Assembly (NCBI GenBank): GCA_002633005.1
Contig: NMRA01000033.1
Location: 833,773 to 873,356, forward strand
Source of the DNA: Phoronis australis
Lineage: Eukaryota > Phoronida > Phoronidae
Direction of reading: 5' to 3'
DNA: 39,584 nucleotides
Position 1 is the first letter of the stretch, and each line of letters begins with the position of its first letter. Shown piece by piece: positions 12,701 to 27,700 of this stretch. The translations under genes and the position numbers were made by a program. Below the pieces are notes generated by a model, which made no database searches, had not been told where the DNA came from, and worked only from the letters and a program-made list of their open reading frames with translations.

Positions 12701-15700
12701 GTTCAGCATATGTTCCAGGTTGTCACCCAATGGGTGCTTGGTCTCCGCCACGTGCCCTTCTGAGGGCTGGCTCTCCGGCTCCTTGCTCAACTCATCTCCC
12801 AGCATGCCCAGCAGGTCGTCGTGGAGACCAGAATCGTGGGCGAGGTCACCAAAAGGCAGGTCAGTTGGAAGTATGTCCTTAAGGTCGCCCTCGACTGGAA
12901 CAAGCATTGAAAATTGAACGCGAGTAAATATGAGAGTTCAAGAAAAGTACAAAAAATAACTTCATCCTCAGGCAGTGCAGTAGTTTCAAGTTTATGTATA
13001 TTATAGTTTTCATTGTGTCATTGCACTGAAGATAAATAAAAGTCTAAGTCACTGGCAGGTATATCTGTCACATTACCAGTGTCTAAGCCTATTCTTGTAA
13101 AACAAAACATATCATGGAGGAGTTTGCAAGATACCACTGACATGACGCTAACATTTCAACGAATGAACAGCAGTTCACAATAGGCAAATAGACCAGCAAA
13201 TGTGGTTTATCGACAAGGCAAGCATGTGACATGGAGCCTCTAAATTATTTTCAGTTGTGCATAATCTGACCTTGAGTTTTATTTTAATGGCATGGACAGG
13301 AATGAACGTCAGACATTTACTTCAATAAGCCAAATTAAGAACTGTGTAGTTTTCGACTAACTCTTAAGAGGCTTACAATTTTTTTTTTCTGCAACTTCGA
13401 CCATGGACAAAATTCGACAACATTTGAACGCCAATGGTAAGTATTTACCTAGAGTATTGATATCCTCCTCAGCTGCTCGAGTCACTGCCTGTTGTATAGA
13501 CTGGTCAATAGAGGACTCCTCCACCGCCTTCTCCAATGTGCTCCCGCTGCTGGAGGGTAAGACAGGTGCTGCCCCCTCGTCCATCTGCTGTTCAATAGTC
13601 TGTTTCTGACTCTTGTCTTTGCTCACATCCAGGACGGCCTTACCAAAGAAAGCTTCCTGCAAGTGGCCAAATGGCATATGGTTATGCATTGAGTTTCAAT
13701 TGACTAGATGAATAGGATACTAACTTAAGTCAATTGCATTTGAATTCTCAGAACATACAGGACGGTCTTACCAAAGAAAGCTTTCTACAAGTGGCCAAAT
13801 GGCGTATGGTTATGCATTGAGTTTCGATTGACAAGACGAATAGGATACTAACTTAAGTCCCGCGCACACTAATGTAAACTCAGGGTAACCATATAGCTCC
13901 TTCAGTTTCACTCCTGCTTTATCAATTAACAACAGTGGACGAATGTTTCAGTTGTAGACCTAAAGCTGCCATGTTGAACAGACACTCTAGCTGGATGTTT
14001 GACCACAAGTCTAGGGCAGGGTTTGTCTGAAGACTTCTTGGTTCGAGGATTCTTTTACTTCATTCACATGAGAATGACAAAATGAGGGTCTTTTTTTAAC
14101 TTCATTACTATGCCAATCCCTCAGTTCCATAGGAACCGTTCTTGAAGTAGCAATTAGAGAGTCAAACGATTATCAATTCAAGTAACACGCAGAGCTCATC
14201 GTTAGTGACATGTTCATTGCTTATTGTAGACTAAAATTTAATATAAACCTGAGTCAAACGATTATCAATTCAAGTAACACACAGAGCTCATTTCTAGAGA
14301 CATGTTCATTGCTTAATGTAGACTAAAAATATAAACCGACCATTAATTCAGTATGCGTTGCAAATAACTAGAAACTTAAGTGGAAACAACCATACAACAT
14401 CATGCCGAAACAATACTTCCCAGTTCGGACCACTGTTCTTGGGTAACTCAGTCACAAGATATACTTCCATTTTAACAGACTTACTTGTAAATAATGGGGA
14501 AAGCTTTCCTCAAGAGCTCCCTTTCGTTTCGGACGGCGCTTCTTCTTAGGTTTGGGTTGGTCATTTGTCTGGCTGTCAGTCTTTACATCGCCCACAGGGG
14601 GCATGTCTAACGAGGACCCTAAACAAAAGACAGTGTGTTTACTTGAGATTCCTCCATAATATGCAACTACTTGCTATGAACTCTAGCATGATGCCATTTG
14701 TGTGTCATAGAGTAACAGTGAGTGTATTAAACCTGACAATAGAATGAACCATTGGGCAACAAGTAGCGTCCACTAGTCTGCCACCGGGGCTACAATACTC
14801 CCCATCCAGCCACTTACATATTTCAGCCCCATGTATTTTTTAAAAGCGGTAGTCCCATTCAAGCTAACAAGTAATAAGTTTTCACCTCGTCAAAAACACA
14901 TTTACAATATTGACAATATCATTTATAAATGCGCATGGTTTCTTTCTGGTTCTACGCGTAACTTCAGACATGCAAGTCTATGGGAATTAACACAGAATTC
15001 GTGAAGAATTCCAACTCCACCACACACTATAATATTGATCAACTTAGGTGATGTCATGAGTTAGGACTGGAGAATATACATGTAACTTCCTCAAAATGGT
15101 GGTTAACAAGAGAAGCTCAAGTTAAACTTGACAGAATTACGTGAACACATTCGTATATGTACATATGGATGCTTCGTTCAATGATAGTCGCTGTATTTTA
15201 AAATAGATTGCTTTTAATTGAGAAGTATTAATGCCTCTAGTTGGGCCACATTAGTAGTGGTTCAACTGCCTTACTCAACTCATTCCCATTTATTGACACA
15301 GTGTATAAAATGGCCATTTGATACTTTAACAAGAAAAGTGTTTTCACACAGTAGACTCACATTACCGTATGCTACAATCCAATAGGGTGATAGCTACTTT
15401 GCGAGAAACCATAAAAAGCTCAATATACCCAGAAATCACTAACCTTCAACACCAGGAGACAGCACTTCACCCCCTGCCACTGGGCCAGTAGGTGGCACAG
15501 TAATATTTGGAGTCTCAGCAGATGGTGCTGTGGTGTTCGGTGCCACACCAGGTGTCTTGGGAGTGTTGGATCCACGGTTGCGGTGTCGCACTATGAAGCC
15601 TCCAATGCCGGCTGAAAAAAAATTGAATGATGACCACTAGTGGATTCGATATTACTTCAACTGACATTGGTAAGTATAACTTGAATGACATTTTAATTTA

Positions 15701-18700
15701 ACTGTACTTTATTGAAGTTATCAAAGTCAAACCTAATGCTGCTGCCGGGCGACGGTAGCGGTTCCTCTTGAGAGTGGGAGAGGGCAGCTCAGTGGAGAGA
15801 GGCAAGCTGGTGGACTCGGATACATCAGGTGTTTTAGTGTCTTCAGTGTCCAGAGACTCCTCTCCTGCTATAGAACAGAGGCTTAGAGTCTATGAACACA
15901 ATTATTAACAAAATAAAGGCAATATAACATGACTTGAACAGGACCTGTGACTTTCAAACTTTAGTCGAGAGTAGTCTCAAGTAAATTGTGGTGGTCTCAT
16001 GCCCAGATCTATGAAGTTAGTCTCATTGCTTTATGGGGAGCACGATCATTTTTTGATGTTACGTTTAAATCGATAGAAACACAGATACCTGGTCATGAAG
16101 GAGTGCTTCTGGGTTAATAACTGTTCTCCTTAACTCCTGGTCAGTGCAATCAATGGACAAATGGACAGTGACATAAAAGGCGGAGGAAAACGACCAATAT
16201 CTTCGTTTTGCATTCACTTCCTCTGAGCAAATGCAATGCACAACACAATCACGAGCAAGACATTGTAATTGCTCTTGGAAGTGAATGCAAAACTATGATG
16301 TCACTTTCTGTTGTCCCTTGGATAGTAAATAGATGCCAGGGAACAATAGTTAATTTGGAAAAATGTATCTCCAAGACAGCAGTAACAACTGTTACAGTAA
16401 CTTTTCTTTCCCCTTTAAAAATCACAAATTTTTCGTGACTAGATAGCTGTTGGAAAGAGCATAAAACCAACTTTAAATCCAATCCAAGTCTCCTCCCTTG
16501 GAATAAAAGGGCTGGTATTATTTTGTTTCAAATTTCACCAGCATTCTTTTTGAGCACATTGTGTTCCCCCTTCATATTCTTTTGTTGACAATTTTTTATT
16601 AATTTCTCCACAAACACAATTTACAACCTTGTCATAACTTCACAAAAGTGGAAGGCTTCAAAGCATTTCAGTTAATCATTACTTAGGAAACTGTATTTAT
16701 TTACAATACAAAAATTCACCTTTTATTTCCTCGGCATCTTCAGTGCTCATCTTCGACTCTTCGCCATCCACAGGGAGTGCTGATGGAGTCTTGACCTGCT
16801 CTGCAGTTGACCGTGACCTTCGGACCCTCTTCTTGACTGGCAGTGTCATGGACAGACTGCGAATCTGGTTAAAACCATTCTCGGACAGCAGCACACCGTC
16901 CATGACATAGTCCTGCTTAGGCTTGGGAGGCTCTGGCTCTTTAGGGACAGGAGAGGGGAGTTCTGGTTCAGGGTCAGGTGGGGGCACTGAAACATGAAGG
17001 AGAGATGTATTGACAGGGTCATATAGGGGCACTAAACATGGCATTGTAAGAAATTTACTGAAAGGGGGCAAATAGGGGTACTGAAACATGGAACAGTATG
17101 CAGTATAAAACATGGAACAGTGCAAGAAAATAAAAAAGGTGTGGAAAGGGCACTGTAAGCGTGATCAATCAAACTTGAGTCTTGCACAAAGACATACACT
17201 TCAACCTGAAGGAAAAGTCATTGACAAATAAGTGGTAGGAAAAACTGAATAATGCAGAGTGACAAACTTTAAGATCAATAACTCTAAAAGTTCCTGATAC
17301 TGAGAAATACATTTGAAAACATTAAATCTGCCAAAAAACATTGCGTTAAAAATACTAGATAAATGCGCTGATATGGCTAGCACCATGACATCCTTACATG
17401 GTGGAGGAGCTCCTGTCTTGGGTCTACACATCAGACAATGATAACCCATATCTGATGCCCTCTCTAGCTCATCATCAGTCCTCAGTCCATCACACAAACC
17501 ATGCAGCCACCTGCAACAGACAACACAGCGTGTACAGCCACAACATAATTCACTCAAGGGGTTAACAGAGTGATGCAGTAAGCCGTTGCCTTAAGGTCTA
17601 CATTTTTAAGAGTGTTCTTAGACGACATCTCACACCTGCTCAACATACAAAGACAGTGTTGCAAATACAGTGCTTCTACATACCTTTTACACTGCCGACA
17701 GCAAAATTAAAACATAAATGGCATGTTTTCCATGAAGCAATGGGAAGAGGCATACAATACATCATATGGCTAAAACATAAACTAACCTGTCACACTGTGT
17801 ACACTGGAGTATAGCCTCCTCTTCCTTGTACTTCTTATTACATACTGGGCACATTGTAATACTGCAGCATGGTGCACACTGTGTGTAGTTGTTCTGCCAC
17901 AGACAGCCAAAGCCTGGCGACTTGCTACCACAGTTCATACAGATAACACACCTGCAAGTGAAGTGGACCGCCTTATTGACATAGAAAGTTACTTAAACCC
18001 AAGAAGTACCAGCACCATATTAGAGAAAACACGACTTGATGACTAAAACAACAATCATGTAGAAGGATATGTGAAGTAACTTTTTGCGTAACATCACATC
18101 CCCACCAGAATACAGAGCAAAGAAAGGCTGAAGGTAGTTTCACTGTTCATCAATACGAATAGAATACCAGACTAAGATTCTTGCAGAGATCTAGACAAAA
18201 GTAAGATCATAAGCCTGGCCGTTAATTACATTTGGCACTAACATTAACAATACATTATATAGTGTCATATCATTCACACTTTATATAGCCACAAAACAAA
18301 CCTTCTTGAACGAAGAGAATTTTCAACGCATATATCATTCTATAACTTATTACATGTGTCACTGCAGGATAGCACACCTACCGTTTGCATTTCCACGTGC
18401 CCTTGGGTACTGTGGTCAGGGGTGGGTCCAGGCAGTAGATATGGAAGCTGACGTCACACTCATCACACAGCAGGAGGCGACCCTCGTCATGGGGCTTGCC
18501 ACACCCCTCACATACAGTACAGTCGAGACACCTCCAGCCCTTCTCCAGGATCACACTGGTCACCTGCAGAAGTAGGTGTAAATGGATCCTCTTCAACACG
18601 GGTCTCTTTCATTAAAATTGACGCAATAGACTTAAACCAGAAAAGTCACCTTACTCTCAGCATTACAATAACTGAATTTCCAAAACACAATTTAACCCTA

Positions 18701-21700
18701 ATTCAGCAAAATGCAAAGTCCCTATTAAGAGCATACCTGCAATTACTGAGTCATCAGGTAATTTTGTGCATTAAGTTAGTGTAGACACGCTTCAAAATCA
18801 TGGCTTGTCTATCACTACTTCTGAGAAACAACGTGATATTTTAGGATAGTCTCATCAGGCAACCTCAAGTGCAAAATGTTTAACTTTTAACACTATTTGT
18901 TCATACATAAAAAATGAAAACGTAAGAGAAGTGACAATACAGACGCACCGTTTACAGTCTACCTTCATTCCCTTAATCCCCACAGTTCACACACCGTCAT
19001 GCTAACAATTAAGGGTTGCTAACACTAGCCGCCCTGCACATCTACTATTAATCTGCACTTTTAGCCACAACTCCACGGGTCAAGTCAGTCACAGGGCTTG
19101 GAATGACCCATGGAAAAAAGAGAAAAATTCTCGAGTTGATGTGTCATTCTACAAATAGGTTTAGAAATATTTTTGTGTTGTAAAATTTAACTGCAATTAA
19201 GTTATTTTTGCATGAATGAAGTCAAAATATTGAGATGAAAAAAGAGGAAAGTTGAAATTAAATAAGAAGAAATTGAAATCAAAAGAAGAAAACCTCTTAT
19301 AAGAGGAAAAATCCAAGCCCTGCAGTCCCTCACCAATTGCACTCCTCCCACCTCCAGTGCCATTCCTTACTCACCTTGATGCTGACACAGTACGGGTGAT
19401 AACACTGGCCACATTGGGTACACACTATCAGTCTGCCCTCCTCCCCTCGCCCATAACTACCACAGCTGACACACATATCCTGTCCCAGTGTGTACATATC
19501 TCTGTACCCAGCCAACACCACCGTCGTCTGATGCTCGTCGCCGTCATCCTCTTTACTCTTACTACCACTGACCACGCTGCTGCTAGTCTCTGCCACACTA
19601 GTCTATAATACGTAACACGAGAATGTCAACTCTTGGGACAGACACCATGTGGTGCATCACTACCACATTGTCCGCTGATTTTTACATTTCGACTGTTGTT
19701 TTCATTAACATTAATCAGTCAACCTTAATCACTTCAGTATCTCATTTTCTTTAAATTTTGTAGACACTACCCAACAGATGTACTATGGTTTTACAAACAC
19801 ACATCTCAATAACTTACAATGGATGACAATCAAATGCCAAACAAGATTGCTTCGACTGACTGATACACACCTGCATGGGTGTCAGTTGCTGAATGGCTGC
19901 AGCCTTGAACTTCACTTTTGAGCGTTTTCGTGACGAGTCGAAAAGGGGACGCTTCTTCTTACCGAAGCACACATTTTTCGACTTTTTCTGTATGCCGAGG
20001 CCACGTGATTTCTTCCCAATGGAAGGTTTACCCTTGCCTTTACCATGTGGTTTGGAAGTGAACGTATTAGCACTAGTAGTCACCTCGTACTTCACGGAGT
20101 TGTTCTGTAAAATATAGAGTTTACAGTAACAGGAGATTTTTACACAGAATATATGCCATATTTGTGTGTATTTAGGCCCACAAGCCCGCACAAGAAATGT
20201 TTTTTCAAAGAAAATTGTTTCCTCAAGTGTTTCATAAAGGCCCACATGCTAAATAAATGTGCGTCTAGGCATATTAGGCAAGCCTATATAGCATTCGCAA
20301 GATTCTTCACTACATTCCATAAGCTAAAAAATGACTTGCACCAAGCTATATCCATGCCATCACTTCCAAGCATGGTTTTAGTCCAATGATTTTACTAAAT
20401 GGTCCACGTATAGGTGCACGCACATAATTTCGAATATAGGCACAGATTCAACTATCAGCACATGGACCTAAATACGCATATAAAATAGTGTAGTCTTCAG
20501 CAAAGCTTAGACATAAACCAAATAGGACAGGCACTAAATATGTACCACTGAGCTTTAATTTGAAATGCCATAAAGTCTGAAATAGATAGTAAGTTCCACG
20601 TACATATTCCACATCACACAAATGTCAGGCTTCAAAGAGGTAAAACGTGGTGAATTATAGTATTAGTAAATCTTCTGTTACACTCATCATCAGCACAGTC
20701 CCAAAAAATAGCACAGATGGCACTTAGTTTTAGAGACTGATAGGATGTGTATGCTGGACGTTTGGCTTCTAGCTGGCACACAAGAGTCTAAGAAAACGCT
20801 TTTTTGCACAAATTCATAGAATTACTCGAAATCGTGTTTATCAAACATTGATTAAAAGTAGATCTGAAAGGAAATGCAACACTGACATACCTTTTCAAAT
20901 GATCCAAAATCTATGTCAATACTGGATAGGGAGTCTTCGTTAAGCATCAGAGACTCCTGTGAGCTGATGAGTCCGTCATCATTAGCCGGAGTGCCCTCTT
21001 TAACACTGTTCTCTTCACCTAAACGTGTAGAAAACACATTGTTGATAACACGGCGCAATAACTACAATTTCATTGTAAGTACAAAGACCTAAACTCCAGT
21101 TTATGATAAGAATGCAAGTATTACTAAACAAGAAACATTAGTAGGGTTGGAGCATTGTGGAATTAAAACTGGATCCCAGCCATAACTGATGAAACTGACG
21201 TAATGGTAAACAAAAGAAAAGATGCTAAAAGCAGCATAGTACTCAGTCAATGCACTTGACATACTCCACAGCAGAAAACAGACCTATCAAATATAATTTT
21301 TACTTTGGACACGCAACAATATTTATTTAATATCGTAAATTTTCCCCCTTGAACACTGAGGCAAGGTGTTACAACTAATGCGGTAAGATGGAATTCACAA
21401 TATTTTTACTTTAAGTATGTAACAATTATGAACACAAAACCGCTGTCACACTAGTAGTGAATGATTCATGGCATCATATGTAACCAACTCAACAACAACT
21501 GTAACAAAGCGTAATCTCGTGGCATTCAAATACAAATCACAGCTCCTTTTGGAGTGACTGCCACTGCTGGACACACATGGTCTCCATGGTTACTCACATT
21601 TCATCCCCAATAGATTATATATCCACAAGGGATCTTGGGAACGGAGGAGGTTAGATAGAGCGCTGTAATCTAAAGGTTGGCATAGGGTGAGTAAGATGAA

Positions 21701-24700
21701 GACAGCGCTCAGAAATATTATGTTTGTTTAACTTTTTTGCAGCCAGATTTTTTGCTAACTGTCATTTTATTGTAATCTCAACTTTACACCAATAAGTATG
21801 ATCTTAGTGAAATGCAAGGAATATCATATCAAACAATGTTGCATAGCCGTATAAACGGAGCCACTTTCCACAGATCAGCTTGTCAAGGAGTGCCCCTTTA
21901 AGCACACACAACCACAAGGAACCATGGGGAGTTAGCACAGTGGACAGAGAAGTGTAAGGTAAGTAAAACAACGCAACCTTACAGACACACAAAAATAGAC
22001 GTATCTTGCCGCAATGAACTGTAGCAAGGGAGGTGGATAGACAGAGAGGTGTAATCCAACGATCAGTACAGGGCGAGCATCATACAGGGTGTGCAAAAAC
22101 GAAGTGAAAACACAGGTCTAAACATAGACCACCACTAGGGATATTATTTGCTAATTATCGCCACAGGGTGTGCAACATTTAGTGTACATATGCAACATAC
22201 AGTAGTTTTCAAAAAACACTGATGGTTTACACTGAAATTCATCCAACTTTGTTTAAATTATGATGAAAACTCAAATGAAAATCGGACAAAGAACAAACCT
22301 AAATTGTTTGAAAATTAGCTGGAAAAGTTTGCCTATAAATTTCAGCGATTTTCTACTAGAAGAAATATTGTCTGCTTGAAAACTACTGTAATGGACATTA
22401 AGACAGAGCACTTTGCTTAAGCTGTCAAAGTTGGGTGAGTAAATGATACGTCACACCCAGATCAGTGTGAAGGCAGGTCATCACACGACTGCTAATTGCT
22501 ACTGTCAAGCAGTGCTCATTACATCGCAATAACAGCAAGTGTGGAGTTTGACAGTGTGTGTACCTTTGAACATATTAAACATGGCCAAGTCCTTGAAGTC
22601 TGCTTCATCGATCATGCTGTTGAGACTGTCAGTCAGGTTACTGCTCTCCTGGTCAGGGCACTCTATACTGTCCAGCTGTAACAACAAACACAACAGATAT
22701 GCAGTAATGGGTTGGACCACAGAGGCAGAAAAATATCAAAATTTGCAGTTAACTTAAACACATGAGTTACGCCAAATGTTGATATGAGCCCACCGTGTGC
22801 CTCGCAAATGTATGGCAAAGGTATCAGGAGGTAACTTTTTCAATACTGGTGGTCTTGAAAAAGAGTCCACTGCAGGGCTCAACGCAAGCAAGTAAAATGC
22901 TCGAAAATACGAGTGGAAAAAGTAAAATGAGAGTAGAAAATTGACCTCATTCGTATGGGCACCGAGCGGACTTTCGGCGTTTTTTGGCCCCCACTTCTTA
23001 AGAGCCCAAATTACAGAATATGATTGGAAAATATGCAATCACTTGTATTTTCGAGCGGACATTTTCGCCTGTGTTGTGCGCTGCACTGGGTGCAGTCTAG
23101 TCATCCGAAAATGCCGCAGCCTCACAAAAATTGCCAAGTACATTCTTATTCTTTATAGGAACACATTAGTTCTGTCAAGTTATACCAAATGACCATGTGG
23201 TCACAGAAGCAGATGCAAAAATGTAAAATGGTCACAATGGCCACTGCAGTAGCCAGATTTGCCTGAAAGTTACACTCTCATTAGCAGGAAGACCACGCCC
23301 ACCAAATTCAAAGATGATTGTTTTAAGAACTTTGAAAATACTGAGGTAGATGTAAAAAAACTGCCAGAAGGGGGCATAGCAGTACTTGGATTCGTCTGAA
23401 AGTCAAGGTCAGTCTTGCTCTCTTCTATAAGAACATATCCTCAAATTTCATGACGATCCTTCAAAGAACTTGGTAGTGATTGAGGCAGGTGCAAAAAGCC
23501 AAAATTGTCATCATAGCATTCCATTCCGTCCAAAAATCCATGTCGGCCATGCTCTCGCCAATACGAACATCTTCAAACCGTTTGGAAAATAGGGAGACAG
23601 ATGCCAGGAAACGGAAGCAATGAGACGCAACTTGCAAGGCAGACGTCTTCAAAGTGTCCAGATATACCCCCCTTCCTACAAACACGTCTGTCAAATTGCG
23701 GAAAAATCCACAGAGAGGCTCGGCAGACATAAAAGCAATTGGAGGAAACTAATTTAAATAGGTGGCACTTCAGTACCCAAAAGTCATCCTCATCTTTTGC
23801 CAAATTTCACAAAGATACAAAAATGGATGCCATAATACTGGATGCTCCTATGGAATTGTCTACAGTACGAGTCCACATACGTCTACTGTAAACACATAAC
23901 AGAATTGACTCAATGTTTCAAAAACAGGCACGAGAGTAATTCATTAAAAGTGTTGTGAAAGAAACTCAGTATTTGGTTACTACATGAGATAGAGAACACT
24001 TATTTATTTTAGCAAACCTAAAATCTAATTCAGGACAACACTGGGACACAAAGTCAAATATTCAACACATCTGCATATCACAGTTGACTTTTAACTGTCA
24101 AATCAGGAGTCATTTAACTTTTTAGCTGTAGCACCCAATCAAAGCTGGATAAAAAGAGTGCGTGACCAAAAAACTGGGAATTCTGAGAACACTCAAGACA
24201 CAAGCTAGCGAAGACCATCTTTGCAAGAATTCAATTTCCATGCTCAGAAACAACAAACATGACAATCACACAGAAAGGATGATTCCTAATGCTCACCTCT
24301 CTGGGGTCCCTGTTCTTGCATATTGGACACAGGTAACCGGATGGCTCGGAATCTCGTTGCTGAGCCAGCATCTCCTGAGTAATGCTAACATCACACTCAG
24401 CATGTACATACCTGAAATAAAAACGTTGCACATATCAAAACAACATAAAAAGTCTTAAACTGCCAAAAACAATGAAAAATAATTTAGAAACTTAAGAAAA
24501 ATGCCATTTCTCTAACCAAAAATTGTAAAATTTTTACCTTCCCTGACTAAATCAGAAAAAAATGCGACTATTTTTTTGAATCTGTAGCAATGTGGCACAA
24601 TCAAGCTAAAGTAGACCTACTTAAAAACTATCAGCCAATCAAGTTAAAGTGCATAAAAACTGTCAGCCAATCAAGCTAAAGCACTTAAATAGACAGCCAA

Positions 24701-27700
24701 TCAAACTAAAGTGCACTTACTTTTTACAGGCATCGCACAACATCATAGTCTTCTGCGTGAAGTGTCTGTAGGCCTTACAACATAGTGGGCAGGAAAGACC
24801 CTTGTTGCGTTGTTGGTAGCAGCTGTCACAGACGGAGTAATTGAGGTGCCAACGAGAGCTGGGTCCACTGCCTGGTGTACGCGAGCCACAGTCACCACAT
24901 ACACGGCAGTTCTAAAAGAGAGGGATACTCACAATGACGATTACGTTAAGTGTCAAAATAAAGCATATTTTTTACAGATCATGTCAGTTCTCTGGAGACT
25001 ATGAAGGATTTCAATACGACGGAACTGATAGACGATCATTTTCAACCCACCTTGATTAATAACACAATTTTGAGTTTTTGTACATCAAAAAATACAGAGA
25101 CCCAGGTACAGGGGGAAAGAACAAGGAAAGGACTAGAACATGGAAAGTAAAAAATGACGGAGGGTGGGATAGAGAGTGGGACAAGTGTGGACCGTTACAA
25201 TTCCCCTTAACATAAAGCACCCTATGTAAACCTTGCACTTACGCCCATTGTAAATATTACATTAATAATAAATAATAATTTTAGTACAGTGGTCATAACA
25301 AGCCTCAGACAGAAGGTGTGATAACCCTTCACACACAGTAACCATATTTACCTTACACTTCCAACCGTTCTTTGGTATAGTGGTCATAACAGGTCTCAGA
25401 CAGAAGGTGTGGTACCCCTTGTCACATGTGTCACACACCAGCATCTTGTTGTCATCACCAGGTTGTCTACAATAGTAGGAGTATTGAAATGGAACTCATG
25501 TTGAAATATTCTTTGCACAAAATTTGCTTCAAGAAACTACCATTTGATACTCTAGGAAATCAAATATGCCATAATGAACTGTACATTGAAGCACGAGTTA
25601 TATAGTTTGTGGTTCTGATAACAAACATTTCGATTTGACGTCTCATGTTTCATCACAAGCAATTTCTTCAGCTATGTCACAGAGCAACTCAAACGAACAT
25701 CACAAACGCATTTCTGAGTACCAACATACAACTAAAATCAAACACTATGATAGCAATCCCAGACGTAAAGATGACATCGCAAACACTATAAACAAAACCA
25801 TAGCAACAAGCTCAAATTTACTCCCAGTGGCCAAACCTATTTTGTAATAAAGTGTGGTTGGAATCAGAAAGTATTTGTGGAAAGTACGGGGCGACAAAGT
25901 TCCTAGTTGACTGAGAACAGACAGTGTAACCTACCGACACGTCTGACATATCTTGCACTCCGGACACTGCCAACCAGCTCGCACAACAGGGTTCACCTCC
26001 ACCGGTGGGTCAAGACAGTTGCCATGGTAATGCTGGCCACAGCTGGTACAGAAGAGCTGCTCCAGTATATCACCAGGAACATCACACACTACACAGCAAG
26101 CTTCAGTCCCGGCTGTAACAAAGACAAGTACGGTAATACATATTATGAAGTTTTGCTCTAACAAGTCCACGATTTGTCATGCCTTCATCTTTAACTTGTC
26201 TACAGTTTTTAGACAATGGGTCTTAAAGCCGCTACAAAAACATTTCTGATGTCAAAAAGATGACCATTCTTCATGTGCAAACTTTGCTCTTTCAAGCTAA
26301 TGTCACGGCATTATAATCCCATGTTTGAATTCAAATTGGTCAAAATTAATATCCCTTTGTACATCTGCCACGGAGACGGAAACTAATCTGCTCGAACAAA
26401 CAGTTAATTCAGGCTGGTTTAAAGCAATAACCACACGATAGTTCTTCTCAAGACTTAAAATAATTTACAATCTGAGTGAGACCAACTTCAAAATAGTAAG
26501 TGGCTCAAAGATGTGTTGGACCTTACAGACAGGTCTGCGTATTACGCCAAATATCTAGACAACTAGATTTTAATTCAGAAATATTTTCTGAAAGTAAAAA
26601 GCCAGTTGGATTTGATTTGACTTCTTTTCCAATCTGCTGTTAACACGGGCTCATGACTTTGTCTTTTAGTAACATTTAGTAAAAAAGAAAGGTACATTGA
26701 TGTGAAAACAATTGTATCAATAACAAAATCAAATTTTATTTGATATAAATATTCAGGGTGAGATCTTATAAACGTTGTGACTGTTTTCTAAAAAATCATT
26801 TTGTCTTTGTTTTGCGCAACTTAAATTTTTTAGCCAAAATTATCAAAGTGCTACTTTTTGATAGCCCATCGTGCAAAAGTGGCATATTTTAAAACCAATG
26901 CCTAACAGCGTTTTTGATAGCAGTGCATAAAGCATAGCATCCGAAAGGTTTGTATGAATCTGATCAGCCATTTCTCAGATATGATGTTCCGAATTCAGCC
27001 AAATTTGGACATTTTTCTACGGTCCTACATGACTTTAAACCAAACATTCGATTTTTGACAGAAGGCGCAAGACTTTTATCCTTTAAATATCGGCCTTAAG
27101 CACAGCAGGAACACTGGTACAGTAGGACTATCGTTATGTTACAAGCTGGTAACTCACCAATAGCTTCTGCCTGGTCCGTGTGTTCAGGACAGAGTAGCGT
27201 CAGGGTCTTGATGTCTTGGAAGCAGCCACTGCCGGATGCACATGGGTAGTGGTAACGTTTGCTGCACTTCTGGTAGCGACAATGGATGGTAGCACCATAA
27301 TGACGGCAGAAGCTGCACTTCTGTAAAGTTAAGACCAGACATGGTGACGGGGGCTAGGAACACCTTCACTCACTGACGAATGGTATCAGCTATAAGCTGT
27401 CAAAATACTAGATGGAATTCACCCAAACACGTAGCACTTAAGCAGAGACTTCTGGCCATCATTCATGCATGGTGGTCACATGATATCTGATGATGTAACG
27501 TCGGCAGCAATTTGCATAATGCTCAATTCCATGATTTTGATTGATCACAACTTAGTACCTGAATATGAAGATCTGTCCATGCGGAAATTGTTGTTAAAAT
27601 TGCTAACTTGAGTTACTGGGATGTCACAATACTTACAGTGGTAAGCCCTGCAAAAACAACTGTCTACTTTCCACCTGTCAATACTACATTCTAAACTTAG

